From: Bacteroides faecis MAJ27
Lineage (GTDB): Bacteria > Bacteroidota > Bacteroidia > Bacteroidales > Bacteroidaceae
Assembly: GCF_900106755.1 (NCBI RefSeq)
Contig: NZ_FNNN01000014.1
Coordinates: forward strand, 62,001 to 126,000
Direction: 5' to 3'
DNA length: 64,000 nt
Shown here: in pieces, positions 1 through 8,880 of the stretch
How the letters are laid out: each line of letters begins with the position of its first letter
How positions within the stretch are numbered: position 1 is the stretch's first letter
Notes under the pieces: model-generated
Told to the model about the DNA's origin: nothing
The model's database searches: none
Seen by the model: only the letters and a program-made list of their open reading frames with translations
Program-made: the position numbers and the translations under genes

Positions 1-423
1 TTCGGCGATAGTCATGCGGTCTACATGCATTCCTGCGGAGTGCGCTTGCATGACGGCAGTCCGGGCATAAATGTCGATGACCAGTCCGGGCAGGTTATCT
101 CCTTCACCATGTACGAGACGATAGGTGTTATTGGTCGGATTGACTGCGATACCGATACTGCAGCGCATCTCGTAGGCGATCTGTAGTTTACGTTTCCAGA
201 AATCGTGGTCGATAGGTTCCTGACGGAAAGAAAGCACACGTACGGCAATACTTCCGATCTGAAAATGTCCTTCGGCTATAAATTCCTTTTTTGAAGTGTA
301 TACTTCTACAACTTCACCTTCTTCAGGTTCTCCATCGAAACGAGCGATTGCTCCGGAGAAAATCCAGGGGTGAAATCTTTTTAAAGACTCTTCTTTGCCG
401 GGTTTGAGGTATACTTTATGCAT
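1..423 (-). CDS. rlmI: RlmI-type 23S rRNA cytosine methyltransferase, N-terminal part
   Basis: Partial gene: 141 codons from the ATG at 423 run off the left edge. The visible part begins MHKVYLKPGKEESLKRFHPW and holds the PUA RNA-binding domain (HPWIFSGAI near residue 18; GEVVEVYTSKKEFIAEGHF near 36-55) followed by the start of the linker that leads into the Rossmann SAM-binding domain (GDNLPGLVIDIY). This is the order of the RlmI/YccW class I SAM-dependent rRNA methyltransferases, which make m5C in 23S rRNA; the exact target base in Bacteroides is inference. The catalytic domain is outside the window. It is followed upstream on the same strand by an exonuclease gene and DUF5063, probably one operon read from the promoter near 1895. 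Confidence 0.85.
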   Translation of the reverse strand, partial: MHKVYLKPGKEESLKRFHPWIFSGAIARFDGEPEEGEVVEVYTSKKEFIAEGHFQIGSIAVRVLSFRQEPIDHDFWKRKLQIAYEMRCSIGIAVNPTNNTYRLVHGEGDNLPGLVIDIYARTAVMQAHSAGMHVDRMTIAE

Positions 424-520
424 GTTATTAAAATTTCAGTTTTCTCTCCGGTCCTCGAAAAAAAGGAGTGGAGATAGTGCTATTTGATCAGTTATTAATT
501 ACTCTTCTATCGGTTATTTA

Positions 521-1171
521 TCAGCGATTGGCGAGGGAGCTTGCGTTAACCTCTTCTTCTGCAGGGAGGCTTTCGACCTCATAGTTGCCGGTTCGTTTCA
601 GTTCCTGCAGCAGATTATAGATATTGAGGCAGGCCCAGGCGTCGGTCGCTGCATATTGTTTCTGTCCGTCACTTAGTACGTCTGCTTCCCAGTTGGACAG
701 CCGTTGTGATTTGGAAATCTTTTCTTTAAACAGGATTGCGTAAATCTTTTGCAGGCTTTTGTCCTGTATGCCGAACTGGCGGACATAGTCCTGCAGTTCG
801 ATGCAGCTCTGTTGGGTGAAAGGCGCACGTTTGTGCAGCATCATAAAATCATCTTTGAGTGACAATCCTACTTTAATGACAGCCGGATTCTCCAGCAGGT
901 CAACCAAAGGTTGGGTAAGTCCCGTCATGTTGAGGCGGAACAGGAAACAGCATTCGTCCGAGGAAATCTGGAGGAGTGCTACCTTATGACTTTGTCCTTT
1001 GGTGAAGGATGGACGCGTTTCGCTATCGATGCCCAGTATTGGTTGGGATTTCAGGTAGGCTACCGCTTTTTCTGTTTCCGCTTCCGACTGGATAACATGG
1101 ATCCGTCCCGGAAAAACAGTTTTCGGGAGTTCCTTTAGTTCGTCTTTATTTATACTTCTTCTTACTATCAT
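521..1171 (-). CDS. 3'-5' exonuclease, DEDDy (RNase D-like) domain protein
   Basis: 216 residues, essentially one DnaQ-like 3'-5' exonuclease domain. The metal-binding acidic residues are visible: DxE in LGIDSETRPSF (about residues 47-57), the second-motif region VGLSLKDDFMMLHK (about 101-114), and the third motif YAATDAWACLNIY (about 173-185) with the Y and D of the DEDDy subclass. The C-terminal tail is low in hydrophobic residues and probably disordered. There is no HRDC domain, so it is not full-length RNase D; the closest described group is the WRN-exonuclease/3'-5' exonuclease domain proteins. It lies 6 bp after the DUF5063 gene and before rlmI, so a role in RNA maturation or repair is suggested only by context. 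Confidence 0.85.
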   Translation of the reverse strand: MIVRRSINKDELKELPKTVFPGRIHVIQSEAETEKAVAYLKSQPILGIDSETRPSFTKGQSHKVALLQISSDECCFLFRLNMTGLTQPLVDLLENPAVIKVGLSLKDDFMMLHKRAPFTQQSCIELQDYVRQFGIQDKSLQKIYAILFKEKISKSQRLSNWEADVLSDGQKQYAATDAWACLNIYNLLQELKRTGNYEVESLPAEEEVNASSLANR

Positions 1172-1177
1172 TTTCGT

Positions 1178-1870
1178 TTATTCGTCATCACGACAATGGT
1201 AGCCGTCGTCATGACAGTGGCATTCGTCGTCGTGGCGGTGACAACCGTCTTCGTGGTTGTGGTCGTGACAATGACATCCGTCTTCTTCACAACAATAGTC
1301 GTCATCGCTTAGTTCGTTATTCTCTTCTTCGTTGTCCTCTTCGTCATTCTCATCCTGCTGGTTATATTTCACATCGTGAAGGGCGCGCAGGGTGTTTACC
1401 AGTTTCTGTCCCCACAGCAGACCGAAGTTTTCCTGGCAGATGGCCAACGAGTCGTTCATGGTTTCGTTCAGTCCCAGTTGGAAGACGAAAATAAAATCTT
1501 TGATATCCTGATAGATATCTGCCAAATCTTCCGAGATGGATTTCTTGATAGGCTGGTCGCTATATACCATATCCTGTACGAAAACATCCAGATAATCATC
1601 CTTCTCCCCCATCAGTCCTGCCAGATTAATGCGTAGAATCTCATACGTTTCCTCCGTTACATACGTTTCGGGTGCCTCGTCTCCGATTGTTTCACACTTC
1701 GGAAGCAAGGATGCTTTGAGATAGAGCAGGGGAAGTATTTTTAAAGACGTGTCGACAAAAGCTTTGCGCTTCATGTGTTCGGCACGTTCGAGGAATGCGC
1801 AAAATTCGGCGGCTACCGTTACGAACTCGATCACATTCTTTTCAAATATCGTTTGGCTTTCTTTTTCCAT
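1178..1870 (-). CDS. DUF5063 protein with a Cys/His-rich acidic tail
   Basis: 230 residues. The first about 170 are an alpha-helical DUF5063 domain of unknown function. Residues after about 170 become strongly acidic (DENDEEDNEEENNELSDDD), and the last 38 residues carry 8 Cys and 9 His in short CHCHD-like groups separated by Asp/Glu, for example GCHCHDHNHEDGCHRH. Such a tail is expected to bind transition metals, though no metal role is known to me for the family. It is the first gene of a minus-strand group with the exonuclease and rlmI and diverges from ftsK. The tail is encoded by degenerate repeated GTCGTCATGACA-like DNA, so its length may vary between strains. Confidence 0.8.
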   Translation of the reverse strand: MEKESQTIFEKNVIEFVTVAAEFCAFLERAEHMKRKAFVDTSLKILPLLYLKASLLPKCETIGDEAPETYVTEETYEILRINLAGLMGEKDDYLDVFVQDMVYSDQPIKKSISEDLADIYQDIKDFIFVFQLGLNETMNDSLAICQENFGLLWGQKLVNTLRALHDVKYNQQDENDEEDNEEENNELSDDDYCCEEDGCHCHDHNHEDGCHRHDDECHCHDDGYHCRDDE

Positions 1871-1890
1871 AATCAGATTGATTTGAATCG

Positions 1891-1898
1891 CAAAGGTA
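1891..1898 (-). promoter_or_regulatory. -7 promoter element of the DUF5063/exonuclease/rlmI group
   Basis: Minus-strand TACCTTTG, a perfect match to the Bacteroides -7 consensus TAnnTTTG, 20 bp before the DUF5063 start codon. It is back to back with the ftsK promoter. Confidence 0.7.
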
Positions 1899-1940
1899 AG
1901 AAAAAGGATTGAATGAGAGTAGCGCTCGTTATTTTTTTAT

Positions 1941-1948
1941 TATTTTTG
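1941..1948 (+). promoter_or_regulatory. -7 promoter element of ftsK-lolA-trxB
   Basis: TATTTTTG fits TAnnTTTG and lies 43 bp before the ftsK start. The -33 region is only a run of T. Confidence 0.65.
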
Positions 1949-1991
1949 CGGCTTATAATACGGATTCCAATTTATTAAAGAATAAAGACTC

Positions 1992-4487
1992 ATGGCAAAA
2001 AAGAAAATAGATAAGGAGGCTGAACGCACTCCGTCTTCTCCAGGAAAGATTGTATCAATTTTTAAGAATGAAACCATTCATTTCGTAATTGGATTGATGC
2101 TGGTGATCTTTTCTGTTTATCTTTTGTTGGCTTTTTCTTCCTTCTTCTTTACGGGGGCAGCCGACCAAAGTATTATCGACAGCGGCAATTCAGCAGACCT
2201 GGCAGCTGTTAATAACAATGTAAAAAACTATGCCGGATCTCGTGGCGCACAGTTAGCTAGTTATCTGATCAATGACTGCTTTGGCATATCTTCATTCTTT
2301 ATCCTTGTCTTTCTGGCAGTGGCAGGATTGAAGTTGATGCGGGTACGCATTGTCCGCTTATGGAAATGGTTTATCGGTTGTACATTATTATTAGTGTGGT
2401 TCTCCGTGTTTTTCGGGTTCGCCCTGATGGATCATTATCAGGATTCTTTCATCTATCTGGGAGGTATGCACGGTTATAATGTAAGCCGTTGGTTGGTTTC
2501 GCAGGTAGGAGTTCCCGGTGTGTGGATGATTTTGCTGATAACGGCAGTCTGCTTCTTTATATATGTAAGTGCACGAACGGTTATCTGGCTGCGCAAGCTC
2601 TTTGCTTTGAGTTTCTTGAAACGTCAGAAGAAAGAAGAGGAAAAAGTGGCAGCGACAGAAGGAACGCAGGAATTTACAACCTCGCAACCGCAGGAAGTTG
2701 AATTCAATCTGAAACGTACTTATAAACAAACACCTCCTCCTGCTCCTGTGATGGACATACAGGCAGAGGAACCGAAAGAAGAATCTCCGGTGAACGAACC
2801 GGAACCGGACGAGGAACTTCCTTCTGCTGATGAAGGGGAAGGAGTGACTATGGTCTTTGAACCGACTGTGGCTGATACGGTTACTCCTGCGCCTCAGGAC
2901 GAATTGCCGGGTGAGGATGAACCCGGGTTTCAGGTAGAGACGGCTGCGACCGAAGAAGAATATCAGGGACCGGAACAGGAACCTTATAATCCGATGAAGG
3001 ATCTGGAAAACTATCGTTTCCCGACAATCGATCTGATGAAGCATTTTGAGAATGACGATCCGACGATTGATATGGACGAACAGAATGCGAATAAAGACCG
3101 TATCATTAATACTTTGCGCAGCTTTGGTATTGAAATCAGTACGATCAAGGCAACGGTAGGGCCTACGGTGACTCTGTATGAAATTACCCCCGAACAAGGA
3201 GTACGTATTTCGAAGATTCGTGGTCTGGAAGATGATATCGCGTTGAGTCTGTCGGCAGATGGCATTCGTATCATTGCTCCGATACCGGGTAAGGGAACCA
3301 TCGGTATTGAAGTTCCGAACAAGAATCCGAAGATCGTATCCGGTCAAAGCGTGATCGGAAGCAAGAAGTTTCAGGAATCCAAGTTCGATTTGCCGATTGT
3401 ACTGGGTAAGACGATTACAAACGAAGTCTTTATGTTCGATCTTTGCAAGATGCCGCATGTATTGGTGGCAGGTGCTACCGGTCAGGGTAAGTCTGTTGGT
3501 TTGAATGCAATCATTACCTCCTTATTATATAAGAAGCATCCGGCTGAACTGAAATTTGTCCTGGTCGATCCGAAGAAGGTGGAGTTCAGCATTTACTCTG
3601 TCATTGAAAATCATTTCCTGGCCAAACTTCCCGATGGCGGTGAGCCGATTATTACAGACGTGACGAAGGTAGTGCAAACGCTGAATTCGGTTTGTGTGGA
3701 GATGGATACACGCTATGACCTCTTGAAGATGGCTCATGTGCGTAATGTCAAGGAATATAATGAGAAGTTTATCAATCGTCGCCTGAATCCGGAGAAAGGA
3801 CATAAGTTTATGCCATATATCGTAGTGGTAATTGACGAGTTCGGAGATTTGATTATGACTGCCGGTAAGGAAGTCGAACTTCCGATTGCACGTATCGCTC
3901 AGTTAGCACGTGCGGTCGGCATTCACATGATCATCGCTACGCAGCGTCCGACGACGAATATCATTACGGGTACGATCAAGGCGAACTTCCCGGCACGTAT
4001 TGCGTTCCGTGTATCTGCCATGATGGATTCCCGTACGATTCTTGACCGTCCGGGTGCGAACCGCCTGATTGGTAAGGGCGATATGCTCTTCCTGCAAGGT
4101 GCCGATCCGGTGCGTGTGCAGTGTGCCTTTATCGATACACCGGAAGTGGAGGAGATCACGAAGTTTATTGCCCGTCAGCAGAGCTATCCTACTCCGTTCT
4201 TCCTGCCCGAATATGTGACCGAAGACAGTGGCAGTGAAGTGGGGGATATTGATATGGGACGTCTCGACCCGTTGTTTGAAGATGCGGCTCGTCTGGTGGT
4301 CATCCATCAGCAAGGTTCCACTTCGTTAATTCAACGTAAATTTGCTATCGGCTACAATCGCGCCGGACGTATCATGGATCAGCTTGAAAAAGCCGGAATT
4401 GTCGGGCCTACCCAGGGGAGCAAGGCGCGTGATGTACTGTGTATCGACGAGAATGACCTCGAAATGCGTTTGAACAATTTACAATAA
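1992..4487 (+). CDS. ftsK: FtsK/SpoIIIE DNA translocase
   Basis: 831 residues. The N-terminal part has about four membrane helices (first about residues 30-52), then an acidic Pro/Glu-rich linker (about 215-335), then the alpha/beta/gamma motor. Walker A is GATGQGKS at about 495-502 and Walker B is VVVIDEFGDL near 612-621; RPTTNIITG and the winged-helix gamma domain at the C-terminus (about 760-831, GYNRAGRIMDQLE) are also present. The family pumps chromosome-dimer DNA through the closing division septum toward dif for XerCD recombination. The membrane part and linker are shorter than in E. coli FtsK (1329 residues), normal for the phylum. It starts a plus-strand run with lolA and trxB. Confidence 0.97.
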   Translation: MAKKKIDKEAERTPSSPGKIVSIFKNETIHFVIGLMLVIFSVYLLLAFSSFFFTGAADQSIIDSGNSADLAAVNNNVKNYAGSRGAQLASYLINDCFGISSFFILVFLAVAGLKLMRVRIVRLWKWFIGCTLLLVWFSVFFGFALMDHYQDSFIYLGGMHGYNVSRWLVSQVGVPGVWMILLITAVCFFIYVSARTVIWLRKLFALSFLKRQKKEEEKVAATEGTQEFTTSQPQEVEFNLKRTYKQTPPPAPVMDIQAEEPKEESPVNEPEPDEELPSADEGEGVTMVFEPTVADTVTPAPQDELPGEDEPGFQVETAATEEEYQGPEQEPYNPMKDLENYRFPTIDLMKHFENDDPTIDMDEQNANKDRIINTLRSFGIEISTIKATVGPTVTLYEITPEQGVRISKIRGLEDDIALSLSADGIRIIAPIPGKGTIGIEVPNKNPKIVSGQSVIGSKKFQESKFDLPIVLGKTITNEVFMFDLCKMPHVLVAGATGQGKSVGLNAIITSLLYKKHPAELKFVLVDPKKVEFSIYSVIENHFLAKLPDGGEPIITDVTKVVQTLNSVCVEMDTRYDLLKMAHVRNVKEYNEKFINRRLNPEKGHKFMPYIVVVIDEFGDLIMTAGKEVELPIARIAQLARAVGIHMIIATQRPTTNIITGTIKANFPARIAFRVSAMMDSRTILDRPGANRLIGKGDMLFLQGADPVRVQCAFIDTPEVEEITKFIARQQSYPTPFFLPEYVTEDSGSEVGDIDMGRLDPLFEDAARLVVIHQQGSTSLIQRKFAIGYNRAGRIMDQLEKAGIVGPTQGSKARDVLCIDENDLEMRLNNLQ

Positions 4488-4506
4488 CAGATCGTTTATT
4501 AATCAA

Positions 4507-5154
4507 ATGAGAAAATACATTTTTAGTGTTTTAATAGCTTTACTGTCACTGCCTGTGATTGCTCAACAACAGCAGTCGCAGGCTAAAGCTGTTCTTGAGA
4601 AGACAGCCGAAGCATTTAAGAAAGCCGGTGGTGTTAGAGCTGATTTTACATTGAAGGCACTCAATGATGGTCGTCTGGAAGGACGGGAGAACGGTGTTAT
4701 CCAGTTGAAAGGCGAGAAATTCATGTTGAAGACTTCCGAAACGACCACTTGGTTTGATGGAAAAACGCAGTGGAGTTATATGGTAAGGAATGATGAAGTG
4801 AATGTCAGTACCCCTACTCAGGAAGAGTTGCAGCAGATCAATCCGTATACATTTCTTTATATGTATCAGAAAGGATTCTCTTATAAGCTGGGAACAGTGA
4901 AGACGTTTCAGGGAAAAGCTGTCTGGGAAGTGGTTCTGACTGCTAATGATAAGAAGCAAGAGTTGGAAAGTATTACTCTTTATGTGACGAAGAATGCGTA
5001 TGAACCTGTTTGCATCCAACTTCAGCAACGTGGCCAGAAGACACGTAATGAGATTACCGTGACGGCTTATCAGACCGGACTGGATTATGCAGACGATGTT
5101 TTCACTTTCGACAGAAAAGCGTATCCGACTGCGGAAGTGATAGACTTGAGATAA
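4507..5154 (+). CDS. lolA: LolA-like periplasmic lipoprotein carrier
   Basis: 215 residues with a signal peptide (MRKYIFSVLIALLSLPVIAQ, cut after Ala-Gln) and the LolA/LolB half-barrel fold: GGVRADFTLKAL, then an amphipathic strand series with TTWFDGKTQWSYM, typical of the family. LolA carries lipoproteins from the inner-membrane LolCDE complex to the outer membrane. It begins 19 bp after ftsK, as in many Bacteroidota. Members of this family are diverse, so a carrier role is expected but not proved. Confidence 0.85.
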   Translation: MRKYIFSVLIALLSLPVIAQQQQSQAKAVLEKTAEAFKKAGGVRADFTLKALNDGRLEGRENGVIQLKGEKFMLKTSETTTWFDGKTQWSYMVRNDEVNVSTPTQEELQQINPYTFLYMYQKGFSYKLGTVKTFQGKAVWEVVLTANDKKQELESITLYVTKNAYEPVCIQLQQRGQKTRNEITVTAYQTGLDYADDVFTFDRKAYPTAEVIDLR

Positions 5155-5214
5155 TATGTTTTTTGAACAGGAGATAAGATATCTGGAATAATAAAACGAT
5201 AATATAACAATAAA

Positions 5215-6165
5215 ATGGCAGAAATAGAAAAAGTAAAATGCCTGATTATAGGCTCGGGACCTGCCGGCTATACGGCAGCGATCTATGCAGGACGTGCTAA
5301 CCTTTGTCCGGTGCTTTATGAAGGATTGCAGCCCGGCGGTCAGTTGACAACTACTACGGACGTGGAGAACTTCCCCGGTTATCCGGAAGGAATCAGTGGT
5401 CCGCAGTTGATGGAAGATTTGCGTGCACAAGCCAGCCGTTTCGGAACAGATGTTCGTTTTGGTATTGCGACGGCGGCAGATTTAAGCAAAGCTCCTTATA
5501 AAATAACGATTGATGGTGACAAGGTGATTGAGACAGAAGCATTGATCATCTCCACCGGCGCTACGGCTAAATATCTGGGACTGGAAGATGAAAAGAAATA
5601 TGCCGGCATGGGAGTCAGTGCTTGTGCTACGTGTGACGGATTTTTCTATCGTAAGAAAGTCGTTGCAGTCGTTGGCGGTGGCGATACAGCTTGTGAGGAA
5701 GCTATTTATCTGGCCGGTCTGGCATCCAAAGTTTATCTGGTGGTCCGCAAACCTTATTTGCGCGCATCGAAGATTATGCAGGAACGTGTGCAGAAGCACG
5801 AAAAGATTGAAGTACTTTTCGAACATAATGTAGTCGGCCTGTTTGGTGACAATGGAGTGGAAGGTATGAATGTTGTGAAGCGCTGGGGTGAAGCGGACGA
5901 AGAACGTTACAGTTTGCCTATCGACGGATTCTTCCTGGCTATTGGGCACAAACCGAATTCAGATATATTCAAAGAATACATTGATACCGATGAGGTAGGT
6001 TACATTATTACGGACGGCGACAGCCCCCGTACAAAAGTTCCCGGAGTATTTGCTGCGGGAGATGTGGCTGATCCGCATTATCGTCAGGCTATTACAGCGG
6101 CAGGAAGTGGCTGTAAGGCTGCTATTGAAGCAGAACGTTATCTTTCTGCAAAAGGAATCATCTAA
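5215..6165 (+). CDS. trxB: Thioredoxin-disulfide reductase
   Basis: 316 residues, the usual TrxB length. FAD-binding GSGPAG lies near residues 13-18, the redox-active CATC within ACATCDGFFY near 136-142, the NADPH-binding GGGDTA near 155-160, and the closing FAD motif VFAAGDVAD near 280. It uses NADPH to reduce thioredoxin in the cytoplasm. It is the last gene of the ftsK run and is followed by a strong terminator. Confidence 0.96.
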   Translation: MAEIEKVKCLIIGSGPAGYTAAIYAGRANLCPVLYEGLQPGGQLTTTTDVENFPGYPEGISGPQLMEDLRAQASRFGTDVRFGIATAADLSKAPYKITIDGDKVIETEALIISTGATAKYLGLEDEKKYAGMGVSACATCDGFFYRKKVVAVVGGGDTACEEAIYLAGLASKVYLVVRKPYLRASKIMQERVQKHEKIEVLFEHNVVGLFGDNGVEGMNVVKRWGEADEERYSLPIDGFFLAIGHKPNSDIFKEYIDTDEVGYIITDGDSPRTKVPGVFAAGDVADPHYRQAITAAGSGCKAAIEAERYLSAKGII

Positions 6166-6225
6166 AGATATCACAGGCGGAACGCGGAATGCGTTGCACT
6201 GTATAAATAAGCACTGAATAAATAA

Positions 6226-6271
6226 AAAAACGGTGGACATTAGCAATAAGCTGAATGTCCACCGTTTTTTT
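6226..6271 (+). terminator. Terminator between trxB and the GH20 gene
   Basis: Stem ACGGTGGACAT / ATGTCCACCGT with A-run before and T-run after, so it can stop transcription from both convergent sides. Confidence 0.85.
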
Positions 6272-6293
6272 ATATCATTTTATATCACAAGCA

Positions 6294-8723
6294 TTAATAT
6301 GCTTCGATTTCATCTATCCACAATTCGGCAGGGATAACTTCCGGACCGTTGTTCTTTTCGAAATTGACGCCATTGCGTAACGTACCGCCATTCTTGATCT
6401 TTACTTTCAGGAAAGTGGCTTGTGCCGGTTCAAATTCAATAGAGTCGGTGAATGCGATTCTTCCTGTTTCCGGACAATCATGTTTCAAGGTCTTTTCTGC
6501 TATTTGTGTATATTGCTGGCCGTCGGCAGATACTTCTACAGCGATTCCTCCGGCAGGGAGCATTCTCATGGCAGGATTGAACAAAGAACCGAAGATGACT
6601 TTGCTTACCTCTGTCGGCTTGTCCAGATTGACGATAAATTCAAGGTCTTTTCCTTCGACGATAGCAAAGCTGGACCAAGGAGTATAAGAGGCATTGTTCC
6701 CTCTTTTTCCATTCGTCAGACCGAAAGTGGTCGGGTCGGCTCCTAATACATCGTTTTCGCCGAATATATCTCCCGTCCATCCCATTGCATAATTAACGGT
6801 AAATGGTTTTCCAGCCAGCAGATTGCCATACAATGGTTTGTGGGTTACTTTGCCCAACATCTTGCCGTCTTTGAAGGCAGCGGCTTTCAAGTCAATGTTT
6901 CCTTCAAGCACGAAAGGCTGTTCATACAGTGCAGAGCCGTTTGTCGGTTCGCTGCCGTCTGTGGTATATCTGATTTCCGCATTCGGATAGAATGTTTCCA
7001 GCAATACCATCAGAGGACCGTTTTTATCCGCATGTGTATTTACGTTTACATCGAAAAAGTTGAGACAAGGCTTGGTATCCATTACTTCCAGACGTTCAAA
7101 CTCCGTGACCATACGTTCGCAGAAGCTCTTCCAGTTTTTGTTGGCATCCAGTGTCCATCCTGTCTCTGCGATAGCCATTGCACGTGGGAATGCCTGGTAA
7201 TCTACACGGTCCGAGGTCTTCATGTATTCTCTCCAGAGGTTACCTTGCATACCGATGATATGCTTCTTTACCAGTTCGTCGGCATCATCCGGAACCGGAT
7301 TGTAGCTATAAGTCTTTTTCAGCGTAGTGTATCCGCCGATAGTAGTCGGGGCGATTTCCGGGTCTTCCTGATAGAAGTCCAGATAAGCATAAGGCATAGG
7401 GGCCATGATTGCATTGTGTCCTGCTTTGGCAGCATTCATTCCGCCTTCCACACCACGCCATGACAAAACGGTGGCGTTCGGTGCCAGACCACCTTCCAGA
7501 ATTTCATCCCAGCCGATGATATTTCGTCCTTTACCGTTCAGGTATTTCTCCATCCGGGTGACGAAGTAACTTTGCAGTTTATCTTCTTTGCTGTGTTTCA
7601 CTCCATCCACTTTGCTGGGAGTCACATCATCTTTCAATCCCAACTGGCGAATCAGCTGCTGGCAGAAAGCACTGTTCTTCCAAGCCGTCTTGGGGCATTC
7701 GTCCCCTCCGATATGAATGTACTCACTTGGGAATAATTCGACTACCTCATCCATTACTCCTTCGAAGAATTTGAAAGTAGTCTCGCTCGGACAGAATACC
7801 TGTTCGAACACGCCCCATGTAGGACATACCTTGTAGGTCTGTGTAGAGTCGCATGACAATTCCGGATAAGCAGCGAGAGCTGCCAGTGCATGTCCCGGCA
7901 TTTCTATTTCGGGAATTACATTGATATATTTGTTGGCCGCATAAGCTACGACCTCTTTAATCTGCTCCTGTGTATAATACCCTCCATGCTCTATACCGTC
8001 AAATACTTGCGGGTAGTTTACATAATAATAGTCTACCAGCGTCTTTTCCCGCTTGGAGCCGATTTCTGTCAGTTTCGGATATTTCTTGATTTCGATTCTC
8101 CATCCCTGATCGTCCGTCAGATGCCAGTGGAAGACGTTCATTTTGTTCATAGCCAACAGGTCGATAAACTTGTAGATATATTCTATCGGTGCGTAATGAC
8201 GGCAGACGTCCAGCATCAGTCCGCGGTGTACAAAGCGCGGGGCGTCTTCGATTTCTACAGCAGGGACAGACCAGTCGGCCTTCTTGTTCAGTTTCTTTCC
8301 GTAGACGGCAGGAGGAAGAAGCTGATAAATAGTCTGCACACCATAGAAAAAGCCATTTGGCTGTGAAGCGGTGACCGTAATGAGGGTAGGGGTGACCGAA
8401 AGCCTGTAAGCTTCTTTGGGCATATCTTCCTGTACTACAAAGCTGATGGCAGGCTTTCCGTCTGCACTTTCCGCTTCCGTCAGAGAGATTCCGGCAGTCT
8501 GTTTCAACTGTTCGGCAAAACCGTCAGCTACCTTTTTCACTTCCGGGGCATCGGACGGTGTGACCAGCCGGACTTGCTTGTTCAGCTCAAAACGGCCTTC
8601 CTTGGGGACAAGCTGATTGGGTTGCGGAATGATGTTGTACTCGTTCGTGATTTCTTTTGGCTTCTGACAACTGGGGGCAATCATGAGTAAGGATAAAAGA
8701 AGAAGGGAAATGCTTTTCTTCAT
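6294..8723 (-). CDS. Beta-N-acetylhexosaminidase, GH20 lipoprotein
   Basis: 809 residues. A lipoprotein signal peptide ends in a lipobox-like APSC at about residues 16-19, so it is likely anchored to the outer membrane or exported. Then come a GH20b alpha/beta domain (about 30-155), the GH20 TIM barrel (about 160-520) with the catalytic Asp-Glu pair in HIGGDECPKTAW near 335-346, a chitobiase-like C-terminal domain (about 560-630; ETFYPNAEIRYTTDGSEPT), and an F5/8-type C carbohydrate-binding region at the end. It removes terminal beta-GlcNAc or GalNAc from host glycans or chitooligosaccharides. It is not next to a SusC/D pair, so it looks like a stand-alone accessory enzyme. Confidence 0.93.
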   Translation of the reverse strand: MKKSISLLLLSLLMIAPSCQKPKEITNEYNIIPQPNQLVPKEGRFELNKQVRLVTPSDAPEVKKVADGFAEQLKQTAGISLTEAESADGKPAISFVVQEDMPKEAYRLSVTPTLITVTASQPNGFFYGVQTIYQLLPPAVYGKKLNKKADWSVPAVEIEDAPRFVHRGLMLDVCRHYAPIEYIYKFIDLLAMNKMNVFHWHLTDDQGWRIEIKKYPKLTEIGSKREKTLVDYYYVNYPQVFDGIEHGGYYTQEQIKEVVAYAANKYINVIPEIEMPGHALAALAAYPELSCDSTQTYKVCPTWGVFEQVFCPSETTFKFFEGVMDEVVELFPSEYIHIGGDECPKTAWKNSAFCQQLIRQLGLKDDVTPSKVDGVKHSKEDKLQSYFVTRMEKYLNGKGRNIIGWDEILEGGLAPNATVLSWRGVEGGMNAAKAGHNAIMAPMPYAYLDFYQEDPEIAPTTIGGYTTLKKTYSYNPVPDDADELVKKHIIGMQGNLWREYMKTSDRVDYQAFPRAMAIAETGWTLDANKNWKSFCERMVTEFERLEVMDTKPCLNFFDVNVNTHADKNGPLMVLLETFYPNAEIRYTTDGSEPTNGSALYEQPFVLEGNIDLKAAAFKDGKMLGKVTHKPLYGNLLAGKPFTVNYAMGWTGDIFGENDVLGADPTTFGLTNGKRGNNASYTPWSSFAIVEGKDLEFIVNLDKPTEVSKVIFGSLFNPAMRMLPAGGIAVEVSADGQQYTQIAEKTLKHDCPETGRIAFTDSIEFEPAQATFLKVKIKNGGTLRNGVNFEKNNGPEVIPAELWIDEIEAY

Positions 8724-8763
8724 GGTCTGAAATTTGTGTTAAGTTATTAATATATTGACAGGG

Positions 8764-8771
8764 CAAATGTA
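8764..8771 (-). promoter_or_regulatory. -7 promoter element of the GH20 gene
   Basis: Minus-strand TACATTTG matches TAnnTTTG, 40 bp before the start codon. Confidence 0.65.
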
Positions 8772-8803
8772 CTTGTTTAATTGATAAGTTCCAATAATAT
8801 ATA

Positions 8804-8834
8804 AATAAAAAAGCCGGTGTGATGAACGCCGGCT
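8804..8834 (-). terminator. Terminator of the Crp/Fnr gene
   Basis: On the minus strand AAGCCGGCGT / ACACCGGCTT hairpin followed by TTTTTTA, 47 bp after the stop codon at 8881. Confidence 0.8.
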
Positions 8835-8880
8835 TCCAGTTAAAGTTTCAGATAACTTTTATTATCGTATCAGGTTTGTT

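Noticed and set aside
2391..3458. A 355-codon frame opposite ftsK
   Set aside because: Same reasoning: mirrored codon frame, rich in Arg, Phe and His, without promoter or motif.
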